Below, one piece after another: positions 34,010-46,960 of a stretch of DNA of 64,000 bases. Below the pieces are notes generated by a model. That model made no database searches and was not told the origin of the DNA. It was given only the letters and a program-made list of their open reading frames with translations. A program made the position numbers and the translations under genes. The stretch spans positions 93,471,232-93,535,231 of the forward strand of contig OY740716.1 in NCBI GenBank assembly GCA_963513945.1, read 5' to 3'. The stretch's first letter is position 1; each line of letters begins with the position of its first letter. Origin of the DNA: Hydrotaea diabolus. Lineage: Eukaryota; Arthropoda; Insecta; Diptera; Muscidae.

Positions 34010-34865
34010 TCGCAGAAAAAAAGTATGGTTGGGATGATAATATTCGAAGAGACTCATACTATTGTTGGGTACATGGTTTTAGCACAACAATATTATGATA
34101 GTCACAACAATAGTATTATTCACACACTATCTATATACTATGATCCCTACAACCACAGCATAATTCACACTCAACTATACTATGATCCCTAAAACAATAT
34201 TATGATCCTCACAACCATATTATTTTTCTCATACAACCACATTATGATACTCACAACCATAGTATGATTCACACGCAACCATGCTATTATCCCTACAACA
34301 ATAGTATGATTCACTCAACCATACTATGATCTCCAAAATTATTTATTAGGATTGTTATTGTTATTCAAAAATGGAGATTTTTATCAAGCAAGTTATTTAA
34401 AATTGCATTACAATTAGTTCATAGTCAGACTTGAGGCCATGTTTTTATTGAACATTTTATTCGTGAAACAAAAATATATATTCCAACGGCAGTTGAAAAT
34501 AATTTTAGTTGCCAGCAGGGGTAAAAGCTACTTCACCATCCGTAGACCCCAAGTAACGAATGTGATTAAACCACGGTCAATGGCTATATACTTAAGTGCA
34601 GTCAGATTTTAAATAAACAAGAACCAGTCGGCAGTAGAGTATTTCACCGAATAAAGTAAACACGATACAAATCCTTCAACTACCTTCAGATTGTTGTTGT
34701 TTTTTATAATAAATGCACTGTATCGTACGTATGTGTTTTTTTTGGTATACCAAAAAAACATACGCACACATGTATGCTCTATAAAACCTGTTTTGGTTTG
34801 TTCATAGTCGCAACCATACGGTATGATTGCCGTAATCATATTATTGTTAACGTAATATGCTATAA
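34010..34865 (+). mobile_element. Foldback-like element, copy A
   Basis: It begins CGCAGAAAAAAAGTATGG inside Jockey, has about 320 bp of CAACCATA/CAACAATA units, an AT-rich middle, then GCCATGTTTTTATTGAAC to GTAATCATATTATTGTTAAC, where PLE-2 interrupts it. An internal near-palindrome GTTTTTTTTGGTATACC and its complement lies at 34735-34765. Confidence 0.65.
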
Positions 34866-36135
34866 TACCGAATCACACGAAAAGAGCACTGCAAAGGTAA
34901 ACCTTTTATTTCAATGCAATTCAATTAAACGACAATTAAGAAAACTTGAGGGCAATTTTCAAAAGAAGATTCTCTTAACCTTAAAATTTCACAAACTAAC
35001 GCAAACATTCACCTAAACAAACGGAAAATCTATCACATTAATCTGGGATTGACAAGTATGCTATGCGAGACTGATCACTTAGCATTTATCAACAAACAAA
35101 AAGAACGTATAAAAGATATTGCTAAAAACACGCGAAACACACCAATAAAAAATAAATACACTAAAAGAGATACAATTAAAACAATTTGGAATCATTTATA
35201 ACAAAGACTGGTTTGAGAACAAAACACTTCTAGAAATTCCCATAGAATATAAGTGGATGCTTTCACTTGGCAAAAAATGTGCACTACCTATAAACAACAA
35301 GAATTTCTCACCATTACACACAATCGCTGATGTCGAACAGTGCATACAGATGACAAATGACGACGAGAAAGAAATCTGCAGGAACAAAATAGTAAACAGG
35401 GTTACCAATTTTCAAAGAAATTCCAAAAATTCCCCCAAAGATAAATTTATACTGACGGTTTTCAAGAAAACAAATGAATTCTTAAAAAAACATAAAGACG
35501 TTATTATCATACAAGCGGACAAAGGCAACAGAACGGTTGCAATGTATAAACACGAATACGAAAGGAAAATGGAAGAATTACTTGAAGACAAAAGTACATA
35601 CAAAAGATTGAGAACAGACCCAACAAATAAACTACAAGCAAATAATAACAAATTTATCTCGGAACTCAAAACAAACAATATCATAGACACGTGGGAAAAG
35701 AAACAATTACACTGTTCAGCAGCAAATGCACCACTGATGTATGGACTGCCTAAAATACTCAAACCTGGCACTCCACTAAGACCAATAGTATCATCAATAA
35801 ATGTACATTGCTATCAGCTTTCAAAATATATAGGAACATACTTGAACAGACATTTTCAGGCACATATAACATAAAAAACTCAACGACGTTAAAAACACAA
35901 ATGAAGGAATTAAAAATAGATGACAACGAAACTATTTTTTCTTTTGACGTCATTTCCTTATTTACCAATATCCCGGTTAACACTGCCATAAGAATAATTA
36001 TGAATCAATGGACTAAAGTTGAAGAACACACAAAAATATCAAGGCAACAATTTCTAAAAATTCTTAACTTCTGCCTAGTTGAGAATAATTACTTTATTTA
36101 TGGAGGAAATATATACAGCCAAGTTTACGGCATGC
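34866..36135 (+). mobile_element. Penelope-like element PLE-2, 5' half (duplicated)
   Basis: Broken frames correspond to the PLE-1 N-terminal and reverse transcriptase regions. The largest (35257-35874) has MLSLGKKCALPIN, VIIIQADKGNRTVAMYK and YGLPKILKPGTPLRPIVSSI. It ends at YGMP because the duplication boundary falls there. Confidence 0.85.
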
Positions 36136-36137
36136 CA

Positions 36138-38119
36138 AAAATATACAATTAGATCAGATCATTGCAGAATGGAATGCTAATGGCATTTCCAATCATTTAC
36201 ATAAGATAAAAGTATTTTTGAAGCTTCATTATATAGACATATTCTTGATCTGTGAAACACATTTAACCAGGAAATCTCGCATAAATGGATACGATGCACT
36301 AATTTCAAATGATAGAGCTCACGGACGTGCTGCAGTACTCATAAAAAGTAGTATTAAATACAACATTTCAGAAAACTAAAACTAGCACAGGCATGTACTC
36401 GGTTTATTTTCCACCCAGGTATAACATAAACTGTGATACATGTAACCGATTTTCCAAAATATCGATGATAAATTTATAGTCGGTAGGGATTTTAACACAT
36501 CTGGTGGGTATTACGCCTAAGCAATCCTAAAGGGAAACAATTGTACGAGTGCATTGTCAAAATAATTACAGAACACTTTTGACTGGTAGACCTTCAAACT
36601 GGCCCACTGACCCTGCAAACATTTCAGATCTTTTGGATTTATTCGTCTGCTCTGGAATACCACAACAATATTTTGATGTTCGTGCCTGCGACGATTTAAG
36701 CTCGGATCATACACCTATTTTTATTAAATTACAAAGTAGATGCTTGCATCTTTCCCACAAACATACCTCTTTTTTCGTCAAAAACCGATATAAAATATTT
36801 TCAGGATTGGACTGATACACGCATTAATCTTAGCAAATCCCTTAAACCAGGGATTGAAATTTGTGATACTGTTAAGACCTTTGTTAAATAATTTCATGAA
36901 ACTACATATCAGTCCAAGCCTCAGGAAACTACAAGTAATATCCCAAACTTACAGGTCTAACTAGAAATACGAAATTTAATCAAGTCAAAAAGGCGACTGA
37001 GGAAAAGATGGCAGAGAACACGGCTCCCGGAAGATAAATGGAATTTGAACCGAGCGGTTCAATACCTAAACAACCGATTAAAAGAAATAAATAATGAAGA
37101 TATCGGACGATATCTTACAGAATTTAGTCCTACAGACATTTACACCGTTGTCTTTGTGTAACAGAGACTATCAAACAATTTGTGACTTTCTTAATATCCA
37201 TGCCAAATATCTTCTCCAATTAAACCGTTTACATTCCAGGAAGTTATAGCAGAAATAAAAAGTTAAGCGACAAGAAAACACCTAGACATGACAAAATAAA
37301 GGCCAAAGTAGTAAAGTCTTTGCCGAAAAAGGGAATTATTTTTCTCACTACCTTGTTCAATTCCGTAACAAAATCGTCATATTTCCCATCTCAGTGGAAA
37401 TACGCTAAAATTATCATGTCCTGAATCATATGAACCCGAAAAACTACTTAGCTCGTATCGACTGATAAGTTTGCTGTCTGTGTTCACGCAGGTGTTAGAA
37501 CGCATTTTTTAAAAGCGGATGTTTTCAATTCTGTATAATCTAAATGTTATACCAGATCGTCAGTTTGGCTCCCGACATAATCACGATACACCGGAACAAT
37601 GTCACAGAATTTTGGAAGTAATTAGGCACTCTCTGAAAAAAACAGATGAATTGTTGTTCTACATTTTTAGATGTCAAACGAGCGTATGATAGAGTCTGGC
37701 ATTTCGGATTACTTATTAAACTCAAAAAGTTGTTACCTACACCATACTATCTAATGTTAAAGTCTTTTCTTAATGAACGGAGTTTTTACGTATCTGTAAA
37801 CGGTTATGATTCGAAATTTGGAACTATTAAATCTGGCGTACCGGCGTACAGTATACACCGCTGATATGCTGGTAAATACGGATGTAACAATAGCTTCTTA
37901 TGCCGATGACACTGCTATATTAGCTACAAGTCCCAATCCTGCGAAAGCCTCGAGAACAGCTGAAAGGCAACTTGACCAGCTACAACTATGGTATAATAAG
38001 TGGAACATAAAAGTGAATCCCGAAAAATTTTCAAACGTTACATTTATGCTTAGAACCGAAGAGTGTCCATCTCTCACTTTAAATGGAGTTGCAGATCCCA
38101 AATCTAACTGCGTTAAGTA
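36138..38119 (+). mobile_element. Jockey LINE remnant, copy B
   Basis: This is the duplicate of 32028-34009 with the same stops. It lacks the ORF1 end because the duplication starts after it. Confidence 0.8.
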
Positions 38120-38975
38120 TCGCAGAAAAAAAGTATGGTTGGGATGATAATATTCGAAGAGACTCATACTATTGTTGGGTACATGGTTTTAGCACAACAA
38201 TATTATGATAGTCACAACAATAGTATTATTCACACACTATCTATATACTATGATCCCTACAACCACAGCATAATTCACACTCAACTATACTATGATCCCT
38301 AAAACAATATTATGATCCTCACAACCATATTATTTTTCTCATACAACCACATTATGATACTCACAACCATAGTATGATTCACACGCAACCATGCTATTAT
38401 CCCTACAACAATAGTATGATTCACTCAACCATACTATGATCTCCAAAACTATTTATTAGGATTGTTATTGTTATTCAAAAATGGAGATTTTTATCAAGCA
38501 AGTTATTTAAAATTGCATTACAATTAGTTCATAGTCAGACTTGAGGCCATGTTTTTATTGAACATTTTATTCGTGAAACAAAAATATATATTCCAACGGC
38601 AGTTGAAAATAATTTTAGTTGCCAGCAGGGGTAAAAGCTACTTCACCATCCGTAGACCCCAAGTAACGAATGTGATTAAACCACGGTCAATGGCTATATA
38701 CTTAAGTGCAGTCAGATTTTAAATAAACAAGAACCAGTCGGCAGTAGAGTATTTCACCGAATAAAGTAAACACGATACAAATCCTTCAACTACCTTCAGA
38801 TTGTTGTTGTTTTTTATAATAAATGCACTGTATCGTGCGTATGTGTTTTTTTTGGTATACCAAAAAAACATACGCACACATGTATGCTCTATAAAACCTG
38901 TTTTGGTTTGTTCATAGTCGCAACCATACGGTATGATTGCCGTAATCATATTATTGTTAACGTAATATGCTATAA
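38120..38975 (+). mobile_element. Foldback-like element, copy B, left part
   Basis: This is the duplicate of copy A. Its right part resumes at 41588 after PLE-2. Confidence 0.65.
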
Positions 38976-39366
38976 TACCGAATCACACGAAAAGAGCACT
39001 GCAAAGGTAAACCTTTTATTTCAATGCAATTCAATTAAACGACAATTAAGAAAACTTGAGGGCAATTTTCAAAAGAAGATTCTCTTAACCTTAAAATTTC
39101 ACAAACTAACGCAAACATTCACCTAAACAAACGGAAAATCTATCACATTAATCTGGGATTGACAAGTATGCTATGCGAGACTGATCACTTAGCATTTATC
39201 AACAAACAAAAAGAACGTATAAAAGATATTGCTAAAAACACGCGAAACACACCAATAAAAAATAAATACACTAAAAGAGATACAATTAAAACAATTTGGA
39301 ATCATTTATAACAAAGACTGGTTTGAGAACAAAACACTTCTAGAAATTCCCATAGAATATAAGTGG

Positions 39367-41312
39367 ATGCTTTCACTTGGCAAAAAATGTGCACTACCTA
39401 TAAACAACAAGAATTTCTCACCATTACACACAATCGCTGATGTCGAACAGTGCATACAGATGACAAATGACGACGAGAAAGAAATCTGCAGGAACAAAAT
39501 AGTAAACAGGGTTACCAATTTTCAAAGAAATTCCAAAAATTCCCCCAAAGATAAATTTATACTGACGGTTTTCAAGAAAACAAATGAATTCTTAAAAAAA
39601 CATAAAGACGTTATTATCATACAAGCGGACAAAGGCAACAGAACGGTTGCAATGTATAAACACGAATACGAAAGGAAAATGGAAGAATTACTTGAAGACA
39701 AAAGTACATACAAAAGATTGAGAACAGACCCAACAAATAAACTACAAGCAAATAATAACAAATTTATCTCGGAACTCAAAACAAACAATATCATAGACAC
39801 GTGGGAAAAGAAACAATTACACTGTTCAGCAGCAAATGCACCACTGATGTATGGACTGCCTAAAATACTCAAACCTGGCACTCCACTAAGACCAATAGTA
39901 TCATCAATAAATGTACATTGCTATCAGCTTTCAAAATATATAGGAACATACTTGAACAGACATTTTCAGGCACATATAACATAAAAAACTCAACGACGTT
40001 AAAAACACAAATGAAGGAATTAAAAATAGATGACAACGAAACTATTTTTTCTTTTGACGTCATTTCCTTATTTACCAATATCCCGGTTAACACTGCCATA
40101 AGAATAATTATGAATCAATGGACTAAAGTTGAAGAACACACAAAAATATCAAGGCAACAATTTCTAAAAATTCTTAACTTCTGCCTAGTTGAGAATAATT
40201 ACTTTATTTATGGAGGAAATATATACAGCCAAGTTTACGGCATGCCAATGGGCAACCCTCTCTCTCCCACCATAGCGGATATTGTATAAGATGATTTACT
40301 TGACGAAGCAATTCAAGAGCTTAATCACAAAAACATCAACATAAAATACATAGCCAAATATGTAGACGACATTATAGCCATCATAAAAAAAGACTACGAG
40401 AACGATATTCTAAACACATTCAACAAATATCATCCAAAAATACAATTCACTACTGAAAGAGAGTTAGATAACGCAATTGCATATCTAGATACAAAAATTC
40501 ATCATAAAAATGGACAAATAAAATTTGATTGGTACAAAAAAAAATTCAACAGGTAGAATTATGAATTACCACTCAACTCAACCAAAAACACAAATTATCA
40601 ACACTGCAAAAAGTTTTATTTTCAGAGTCTTGACTCTAAGCGACGACGAATTTCAAACAAAGAACACAAAAGAGATGACAAATATTTTAAAAAACAACAG
40701 TTTCCCCTCTAAATTAATAACACAACTTATTGAAGAAACAAAAATGAAAATAAAAAATGGAATGGCAACCCTTATAGCAACGAAAAAACGGAAAGCACAG
40801 AAAAACAATATTGCAGCATAAAATACATCCCTGGACTTACAGACAAGAAGAACATGAACACCATAATATCAACAAACAATAACATATGTTTTGCTTACGA
40901 AGCACAAACGACACTTAGTGCAATAATTTCTAATGTTAAAACACAAATAGACAAACAGCGACAAAACAATATAGTTTACGAAATAGGATGTAAGGGAAAC
41001 GACGAACAAAACTGCGATTTAGTATATATATATGTAGGAACAACAAAGAGATCACTTGAAACTAGAATGGGAGAGCACAAGGCAGATATAAAAATGAGAA
41101 AAGAAAGAACAGCTTTAACACAACACATACTAAACATGGGACATGCAGCTGGCTTTGAAAACGCCAGAATAATTGACAAAGAAAGCAAGGAGAGAAAGAG
41201 ATTCATTATAGAAAGTTTACGAATTCAACAGAAAAACGGAAATACGATGAATTTGAAAGAAGACACGGACAATATAAGCATCTGCTACGGAGTTGCAATC
41301 AAAAAGCTGTGA
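39367..41312 (+). pseudogene. PLE-2 reverse transcriptase + GIY-YIG, broken
   Basis: The coding sequence is spread over at least four frames: 39367-39984 (fingers), 39918-40289 (SFDVISLFTNIPVN, GMPMGNPLSPTIADIV then TAA), a stretch with KYVDDIIAI at about 40360, 40525-40821, and the GIY-YIG nuclease at 40854-41312 (VYEIGCKGN, YVGTTKRSLETRMGEH). The nuclease frame is intact at 152 codons. The stop after IADIV and several frameshifts inactivate the polymerase. Confidence 0.85.
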
Positions 41313-41471
41313 TATTTAAATTAAGTTGACTGTTTACAAATTAGTGTTGTCACTGTTAATTGTGTGTTTGTAAAATTATCAATAATGTAACTAAAAACTA
41401 TAATATTTTGTAAGTTTATAATTGTTACGATATTTAAATATGATAATTTAATTAATGTTTTATTTATAATA

Positions 41472-41516
41472 GACGAACCCCTTGAAAAAGTCAACAAAAA
41501 TTGACGAAACGTCGGC
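41472..41516 (+). other. Hammerhead-like module of PLE-2
   Basis: AGACGAACCCCTTGAAAAA is followed by stem GTCAA/TTGAC around a 6-base loop and then GAAACGTCGG. Compared with PLE-1 (GTCGA/TCGAC) the stem has a G-C to A-T change on both sides. The CUGANGA box is degenerate here. Confidence 0.42.
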
Positions 41517-41587
41517 AAAAATGAAATAAAAAGGAATTTTTATTTATAACAACAATAAAAGCTTACACAACTACACAGTAAATTTAA

Positions 41588-41829
41588 AACAACAATACTT
41601 TTGTTGCACGAACCATGTTTATATGGTTTCTACAACCATATATTCATTTCTAAATTTGGCAATAATACTATTGTTACATTTCAACAATATTAATTTTGCG
41701 GCAATCATACTATTATGAAAATTAAATTCAGAAAACAATACTATGGTTGCGACGAACATACTTTTATTGCGGAGAACATATTATTATTGCCGTGACCATA
41801 TACTAACCATATTTTTTCTCTGCGTGTGG
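41588..41829 (+). mobile_element. Foldback-like element, right terminus
   Basis: It is the reverse complement of 13987-14235, ending CATATTTTTTCTCTGCGTGTGG in part, the inverted partner of the left terminus CACGCAGAAAAAAAGTATGG. It restores the element interrupted at 38975. Confidence 0.7.
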
Positions 41830-42084
41830 AAAAAGGTTGAAAATACATCAAATAGTGTTACGAAACTAATAATTTTATTATTATGTTATCTATGTACTTT
41901 TAATTTTTTTGATTTGTTATGATCAATGGATTTTAACTACACAGTTACTTCTTAATTTAATCATCACACTTGCTCATTATTTTGTTAGATTGCAAATAAA
42001 AAAATATAGAGACAACCACGAGAAGAATACATATGCGTCAAGTTAAAATCAGTAATTTTTTTAAAGTGCAGTTTTAGGTCGATA
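41830..42084. other. Sequence without recognised feature
   Basis: AT-rich, no similarity recognised; the Jockey element does not visibly resume here. Confidence 0.25.
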
Positions 42085-42328
42085 TATGTGACGCGCAAAA
42101 TAGAAAGGGACCTAAGGGTAAAAACAAAGTTTTGTTCAGGAGAGCCATTTTAAAGATTTAAATACGTGTATATTAGGTTTACCATCACTTTCATAAAACG
42201 CGCATATCTCTGGAAGGGAACACTTTTGGGGCATGGGATCGGTCTCATTCGATGCTCAGATGTTGTCCACATCAAAAAAAAAATGATTTTTATACCCTTA
42301 GGTCCCTTTTTCCATGCGCTGTCACATA
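42085..42328 (-). mobile_element. MITE, copy 2
   Basis: This is a 244-bp copy of the same MITE in reverse orientation. The interior shares GATGTGGACAACATCTGAGC (as complement) and TTTAAATACGTGTATATTAGG with copy 3. Confidence 0.8.
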
Positions 42329-42639
42329 TACATATTTACTTTTCTTTAAAATAAGCACAAAACTTATTTCAAAAACTATGTTCTTATACCGAAACGATAG
42401 ATCGGTATAAAGTGAAGTGGGTGTGGCTCTAGCCGTTTGAAGATCTATTCAACATAAACATTTGTTAATATCTCCAACTCAAAAAATTGAGAATATTTCT
42501 GTTGAAATTATTATCAACATAGACCAATTATTGTCATTCGGCGTACTCCCCAAAATATTTTGCATGTTTGGAAATAATATTTTGAAATTTACTACATTTT
42601 ATTGCTAAAAATTACGCTTGGAATTGTAGCTCTAATAAC

Positions 42640-43720
42640 ACATCTGGTTATAATCTATACAGATCGCAAAACATTCACTATTTCTTTATTTATCATTTCG
42701 AACAAACCCACATATCATCCCTATTAACTTAACCGCAGAAGTTCTACTATTGACCTAGTTATCAGCAACACAACAATTAATTTATCTGTGGACGTTCTTA
42801 AATACGAGATCCCATCGGACCATCGCTCAATTGTCTGCTCCATCAAACATTCTTCGACGAAAGTAATGTATGTAAACTAGTTTTATTTTAAAATTTATAA
42901 GTATAACTGGACGTTATATAAAAGCTTCATTGACAATCGGATCGAGTATTAAAATGATTTCTATATTACCAAAGAATCAGTAAATAGAGAAGTTGAGAAA
43001 TTTATCGAGTTAGTCCTAGCGGCTCGAGATGCAACAACTCCGAAAGTTAATAGAACGGGAAATTATAGTTTCCCTGAGGACATTATTAAATGTATAAGGG
43101 TAAACAAACCATTACCAACAATGTACAAAATAATTGACTCGAATAATTACAAGAAAGATAAATATAAATAAAGATAAATATTTACCGCAACGAAGAATGG
43201 TCTGCGGTTACAAACACTCGATTGATCGAAAGGTTAACTCAATGGTAAATACCTTTGTAAATGGGTTTGCTTGCACTGACGATGTTATTCCTACTACATT
43301 ATCAGAAATAACAATTTTTGTCGAGGGACTACGGGCCTCAAAGTCCCCTGGGTTCGATGGAATATTCAATTAATAAGTAAAGCAACTACCGGAAAAGGCT
43401 CTGCGTGTGTTGGTAATAATTTTCAATAACGTATTTTATCTGAATCACTTATTGAAGAACTTCAAAGCAGCAAAAGTAATTGCAATAAATAAGCCTAATA
43501 AACCTACATGCGAACCCAGCAGCTAAGGGCTAATCAGTCTTCTCAGTACCATATCCAAATTTTATGAGAAAATTATTGATTTGATAAGGCCGAAAAAAAT
43601 TCCATAATATCAGAGAAGCAATTCGGATGCGTTTCCACATGGTGATAATCGCCTGTGATAAGAGCAGCCCGCACACATGAGAATTGTGACACTATTCGTT
43701 TACTACAGATGAATACCAGC
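42640..43720 (+). pseudogene. Jockey-like LINE ORF2 remnant
   Basis: The end of an endonuclease domain (SSTIDLVISNTTINLS, EIPSDHRSIVCSI at about 42740-42850) leads to a linker and the start of the reverse transcriptase (LRASKSPGFDGIFN at 43330; LPEKALRVLVIIFNN; NKPTCEP). Stops interrupt it and the catalytic part is missing. 42330-42640 shows nothing recognisable. Confidence 0.68.
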
Positions 43721-43950
43721 CTATGGGATGTTCATATGCTATCAAAAATTGTATTGGATATTTTGTATTGTATATTTTGCCTCCGCTTTGATTTGTAATC
43801 TCTGCTGGAGATTGCACTCATTGTATGATTAAAATTTAGTACCTTACAAATACTCAAAATTGAATGACGCGTTTTAGTTATAATTTAGCTCTGTTGAGCC
43901 ATTAAAAAACGAAGTTCTCCACTACAATTTAAAAAAAATAGAAGAGTAAT

Positions 43951-44673
43951 TTGTAATTTGAAAGAACATTTTATGGCATTTATTTTTTGAATATAATGTT
44001 GGCCGCAACTACGACTCAGGGTTTATATTCTGAGGATCCAATTTTAGATGACTCGTTCGAGCATTTCGACCGGTATGGCTTTAATGGCTTCCAAAACCTG
44101 AATCGTAGCTGGTTTATCAGCACAGACTTTACGTAGCATAGACTTTACGTAACCCCAAAGAAAAATGTTTAAAGGTGTGATATCACTCGATCTAGGCGGC
44201 CAATTCACCTGTCCAAAACGTGAAATTAGCTGCTTTTCGAAATGACCTCTCAATAGATCCATTGTTTGAGCAGCTGTATGGTAAGTGGCACCTGTGTCGT
44301 CAAGATTACGGGCTTTAATTTCAGGTAGCAGAAAGATCGATGGCGCGATAGCGAACACCATTCGCGGTTACGTTCCGGCCACTGTCCTTTTTAAAAAATA
44401 TGCACCGATGATTTCACCAGCTTATAAACCACACCAAACCGTGTTTTTCTCTGGGTATAATGGCACCTCTTGAAGCTTTTCTTGTTGCTCTTCAGCCCAA
44501 ATGCGGCAATTATGTATATTGACTTTGCCGTTGAGCCGGAAATGGGCCTCATCACTGAACAGCAGGGGATCTTCCCGTTTCTCACCGAACGCTCATTTCC
44601 ATAATACAGTTGCCAACATTTGAAGGTTATTATTTTCAAAAGATAAATTCCATAAAATGTCCTTTCAAATTAC
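43951..44673 (-). mobile_element. Mariner-superfamily element, copy 3 (internally deleted)
   Basis: Inverted ends of about 40 bp were seen (GTAATTTGAAAGAACATTTT at 43953 and the complement of GTAATTTGAAAGGACATTTT ending near 44672). The inside encodes the end of a transposase with DDTGATYHTA, WPPRSSDITPLNIFLWGYVK and PVEMLERVI. The third catalytic Asp is Asn (LTPLD to ITPLN), so it is inactive. The N-terminal domain is deleted. The left end resembles that of the remnant at 7195. Confidence 0.8.
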
Positions 44674-44679
44674 TAATAA

Positions 44680-46480
44680 AGATTCCTCACTTGATTTGAA
44701 TTTTTATATTTTTTTGTTCTGAAAAATACCTCTAGATGGATCACCCTATATCTCATCAAGTAACTCTAAGTATGTAAACACATAAAAGTAAAAATAAAGA
44801 CGAATTTTTAAAACTGAAAAACTACATTTAAAACAAACGTAAATACGAGTACGTACTGAGAAATATGTTGAGAAAAATATTCATATTGAAGAAGCTTTAG
44901 GTGGGTATTCCCGTCCGGCTATAAAATCTTACGTAAATATTGATTAATCCAAATATTAAATAAATACTTGTCTTGATTAACCTAAATAAATGGAATTTTT
45001 ATTTAAAAAATGAAAATAACACTAAGCAACAAAATATTTAATTGAATCAAATAAGATAAAGTTTATAGACTTCGTCTCGACATTTTTTTGAAAGGCTACA
45101 GCAACTAAATACAAAGCAGGAAGTAGAATTTTTTTATGCTCTAATGCCCTTTAATGGAATTCAATTAATATATTATGAAGTCAGGTCCACAGAAAACATT
45201 GAGCAAAGTAAAAATAATCTACAGGTTTACATTGTTAAGCCTTTAAACTACTTATAATTTCAGTTTTAACTGCGAATAGCTTACAATTTATTTTCGCAAA
45301 GGACGTTTAATTTGTAATGATCGAAAATGTAAGGAGTAGATAATGTTGCTAAATAATGAGTATATTTACCCGCTCAATGCAGGTAATCTTTTCCATCATA
45401 TTACATTCATTTTTTTTATAAAATTGGGCACAGTTTATAACAATTGATCAGTAGCCGGATCAAAATGGGACATGAACATTTTTGGTTAAAATTGGGTCAC
45501 ATCGGTCCACGTTTTTATATAGTCGTAGAACAAAGGTACCCTTCCGATTTTAGATACAATCGCTCCTGAACACCCACATTAATTCCGTTTTCTATTAAAT
45601 TTGGTATAGTAAATTACGGTGGACCAACAAACAATTCTGGATCAATTTTGTCCATAAAGTTCTGTTTTTGCAAATTGTCCTAATTTGAAAAGAGTAAGAA
45701 ATGACTAAAGTCGGACGTGGTCACTCTGCTATTCAGAAGATTTTGTCTCTCTGCCTGGACCCCGAACAAAGTCGAACTTTATATATTACTTCTACAGCGG
45801 AAAGGGCATATTCCACGGGGCTGTATGAAACGTAGGCAGACCAAATTTTATCAGGCATAATTATAGGTCGCACGTAATGCTCTATGCTTCATTTAAGCTA
45901 AATTGGATTTACAATGTGGCCTTCAAACCAGCAGGATTTCAAATCGAGAGTATTCATTGTATAGAGGTTTTTCAAAAACATGGGCCGATATGATCCGATT
46001 TCACCAGAGATGGGTTTTGGTCGCTAGTAACTCACTGTGCGAAGCTTTTTCGGAATCGAATGTAATATATAGCTTTAAGTATTGTTTGTTTTAAAATCGC
46101 TAGACCGCTATGTATGTATGATTTAAAAAAATTTACCAATGTCAACCAATATCAATAGAGTTCATCCTTGGCACAAACTACAAGAATGTACCAAATTTCA
46201 TCAAAATCGCATCAACATCGCTTAATGGAATCAGATGGTGTTTTAGAATCGATCGACATGCTTAACATGGGTGTTAAGGTGTTACAAACATTAGCACTAA
46301 GTCACAATGCACTGTACGACATGTGGTGAAGGATATTATCATCATTATACGAGTATTAAAACCGCTAAGGAAACTTGTATGACACTTAGGGGATTTAATG
46401 AACGAAATTAATGCAAAAGTTATACAAATGGATAGATCTTGTCTCAAAGATATGCAGAACCATATTTTTATTTCGTTTTA
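44680..46480. other. Mostly unrecognised; old A/B repeat traces
   Basis: At 45430-45570 ACAGTTTATAACAATTGATC and a TCGGTCCACGTTTTTATA segment recall the middle of the A/B repeat. A LINE-like frame was not seen. Confidence 0.3.
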
Positions 46481-46960
46481 ATACGCTCCACAATTTTATT
46501 AAATTTGTCATTCTGCTTGCGTCAATGTATATTGATCAAAGACCCTGTAAAGTGTATATTATTTATCGTCGTAAAATCCTTAGCGATATAGCTATGTCCG
46601 TCCGTCCGTCCGTCCGAGTGACTGTTGAAAGCACGATAGTGGCCACACGAATCAAAAAGGACACTGAAATTTTGCATGATGAGGCTTACGGTCATAAGCT
46701 GTTTGGAATTGTAAGTCGGCGAAATCGACCTATGGGGAAACAAGTTTGGGCCATGTTGTCCAACATATGTCCCGCGTGGTGAAATCGGGCAAATATCAAT
46801 TAGGACTCAAGTTAATGCAAATTATTTTATGACGATCAATAAAATATATAAGTGTACTTTATAGTATCTATGATAAATATTTTAAGTCTGTTGCAAACTA
46901 AATTACAAATTTAGTATACCATCCACTCTTCGGTAGAGGGTATACAACTTATTAGTTATT
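46480..46960 (+). repeat. A/B repeat fragment with CCGT run
   Basis: It has TTTGTCATTCTGCTTGCG, TTTATCGTCGTAAAATCC, four CCGT-type units at 46592-46611, GGTCATAAGCTGTTTGG and CTTCGGTAGAGGGTATACAA. The 123-codon frame across it is not a gene. Confidence 0.55.

Larger units (their letters stand above)
32026..36135 (+). repeat. 4,110-bp tandem duplication, unit A
   Basis: Every feature recurs exactly 4,110 bp further on. I noticed only two base differences (T34339/C38449 and A34727/G38837). The unit starts in Jockey near the ORF1-ORF2 boundary and ends within the PLE-2 reverse transcriptase at GMP. The breakpoint shows a 3-bp overlap, CAA. Confidence 0.93.
36136..40245 (+). repeat. 4,110-bp tandem duplication, unit B
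   Basis: This is the second direct copy. It continues naturally past 40245 into the rest of PLE-2 (GMPMGNPLSPT), whereas unit A is cut there, so unit B keeps the original right flank and unit A the original left flank. Confidence 0.93.
38976..41587 (+). mobile_element. Penelope-like element PLE-2, longest copy
   Basis: This is a family related to, but clearly diverged from, PLE-1. It is inserted in the foldback-like element, starts at the equivalent of about residue 50 of PLE-1 (5'-truncated), and ends with a hammerhead-like module followed by an A-rich tail and about 60 bp more. Confidence 0.88.

Noticed and set aside
34735..34765. Near-palindrome with GGTATACC as a regulatory operator
   Set aside because: It is inside the foldback-like element and recurs with it; no gene is nearby.
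46411..46782. 123-codon plus-strand frame
   Set aside because: It runs through a copy of the A/B repeat including a CCGT run.
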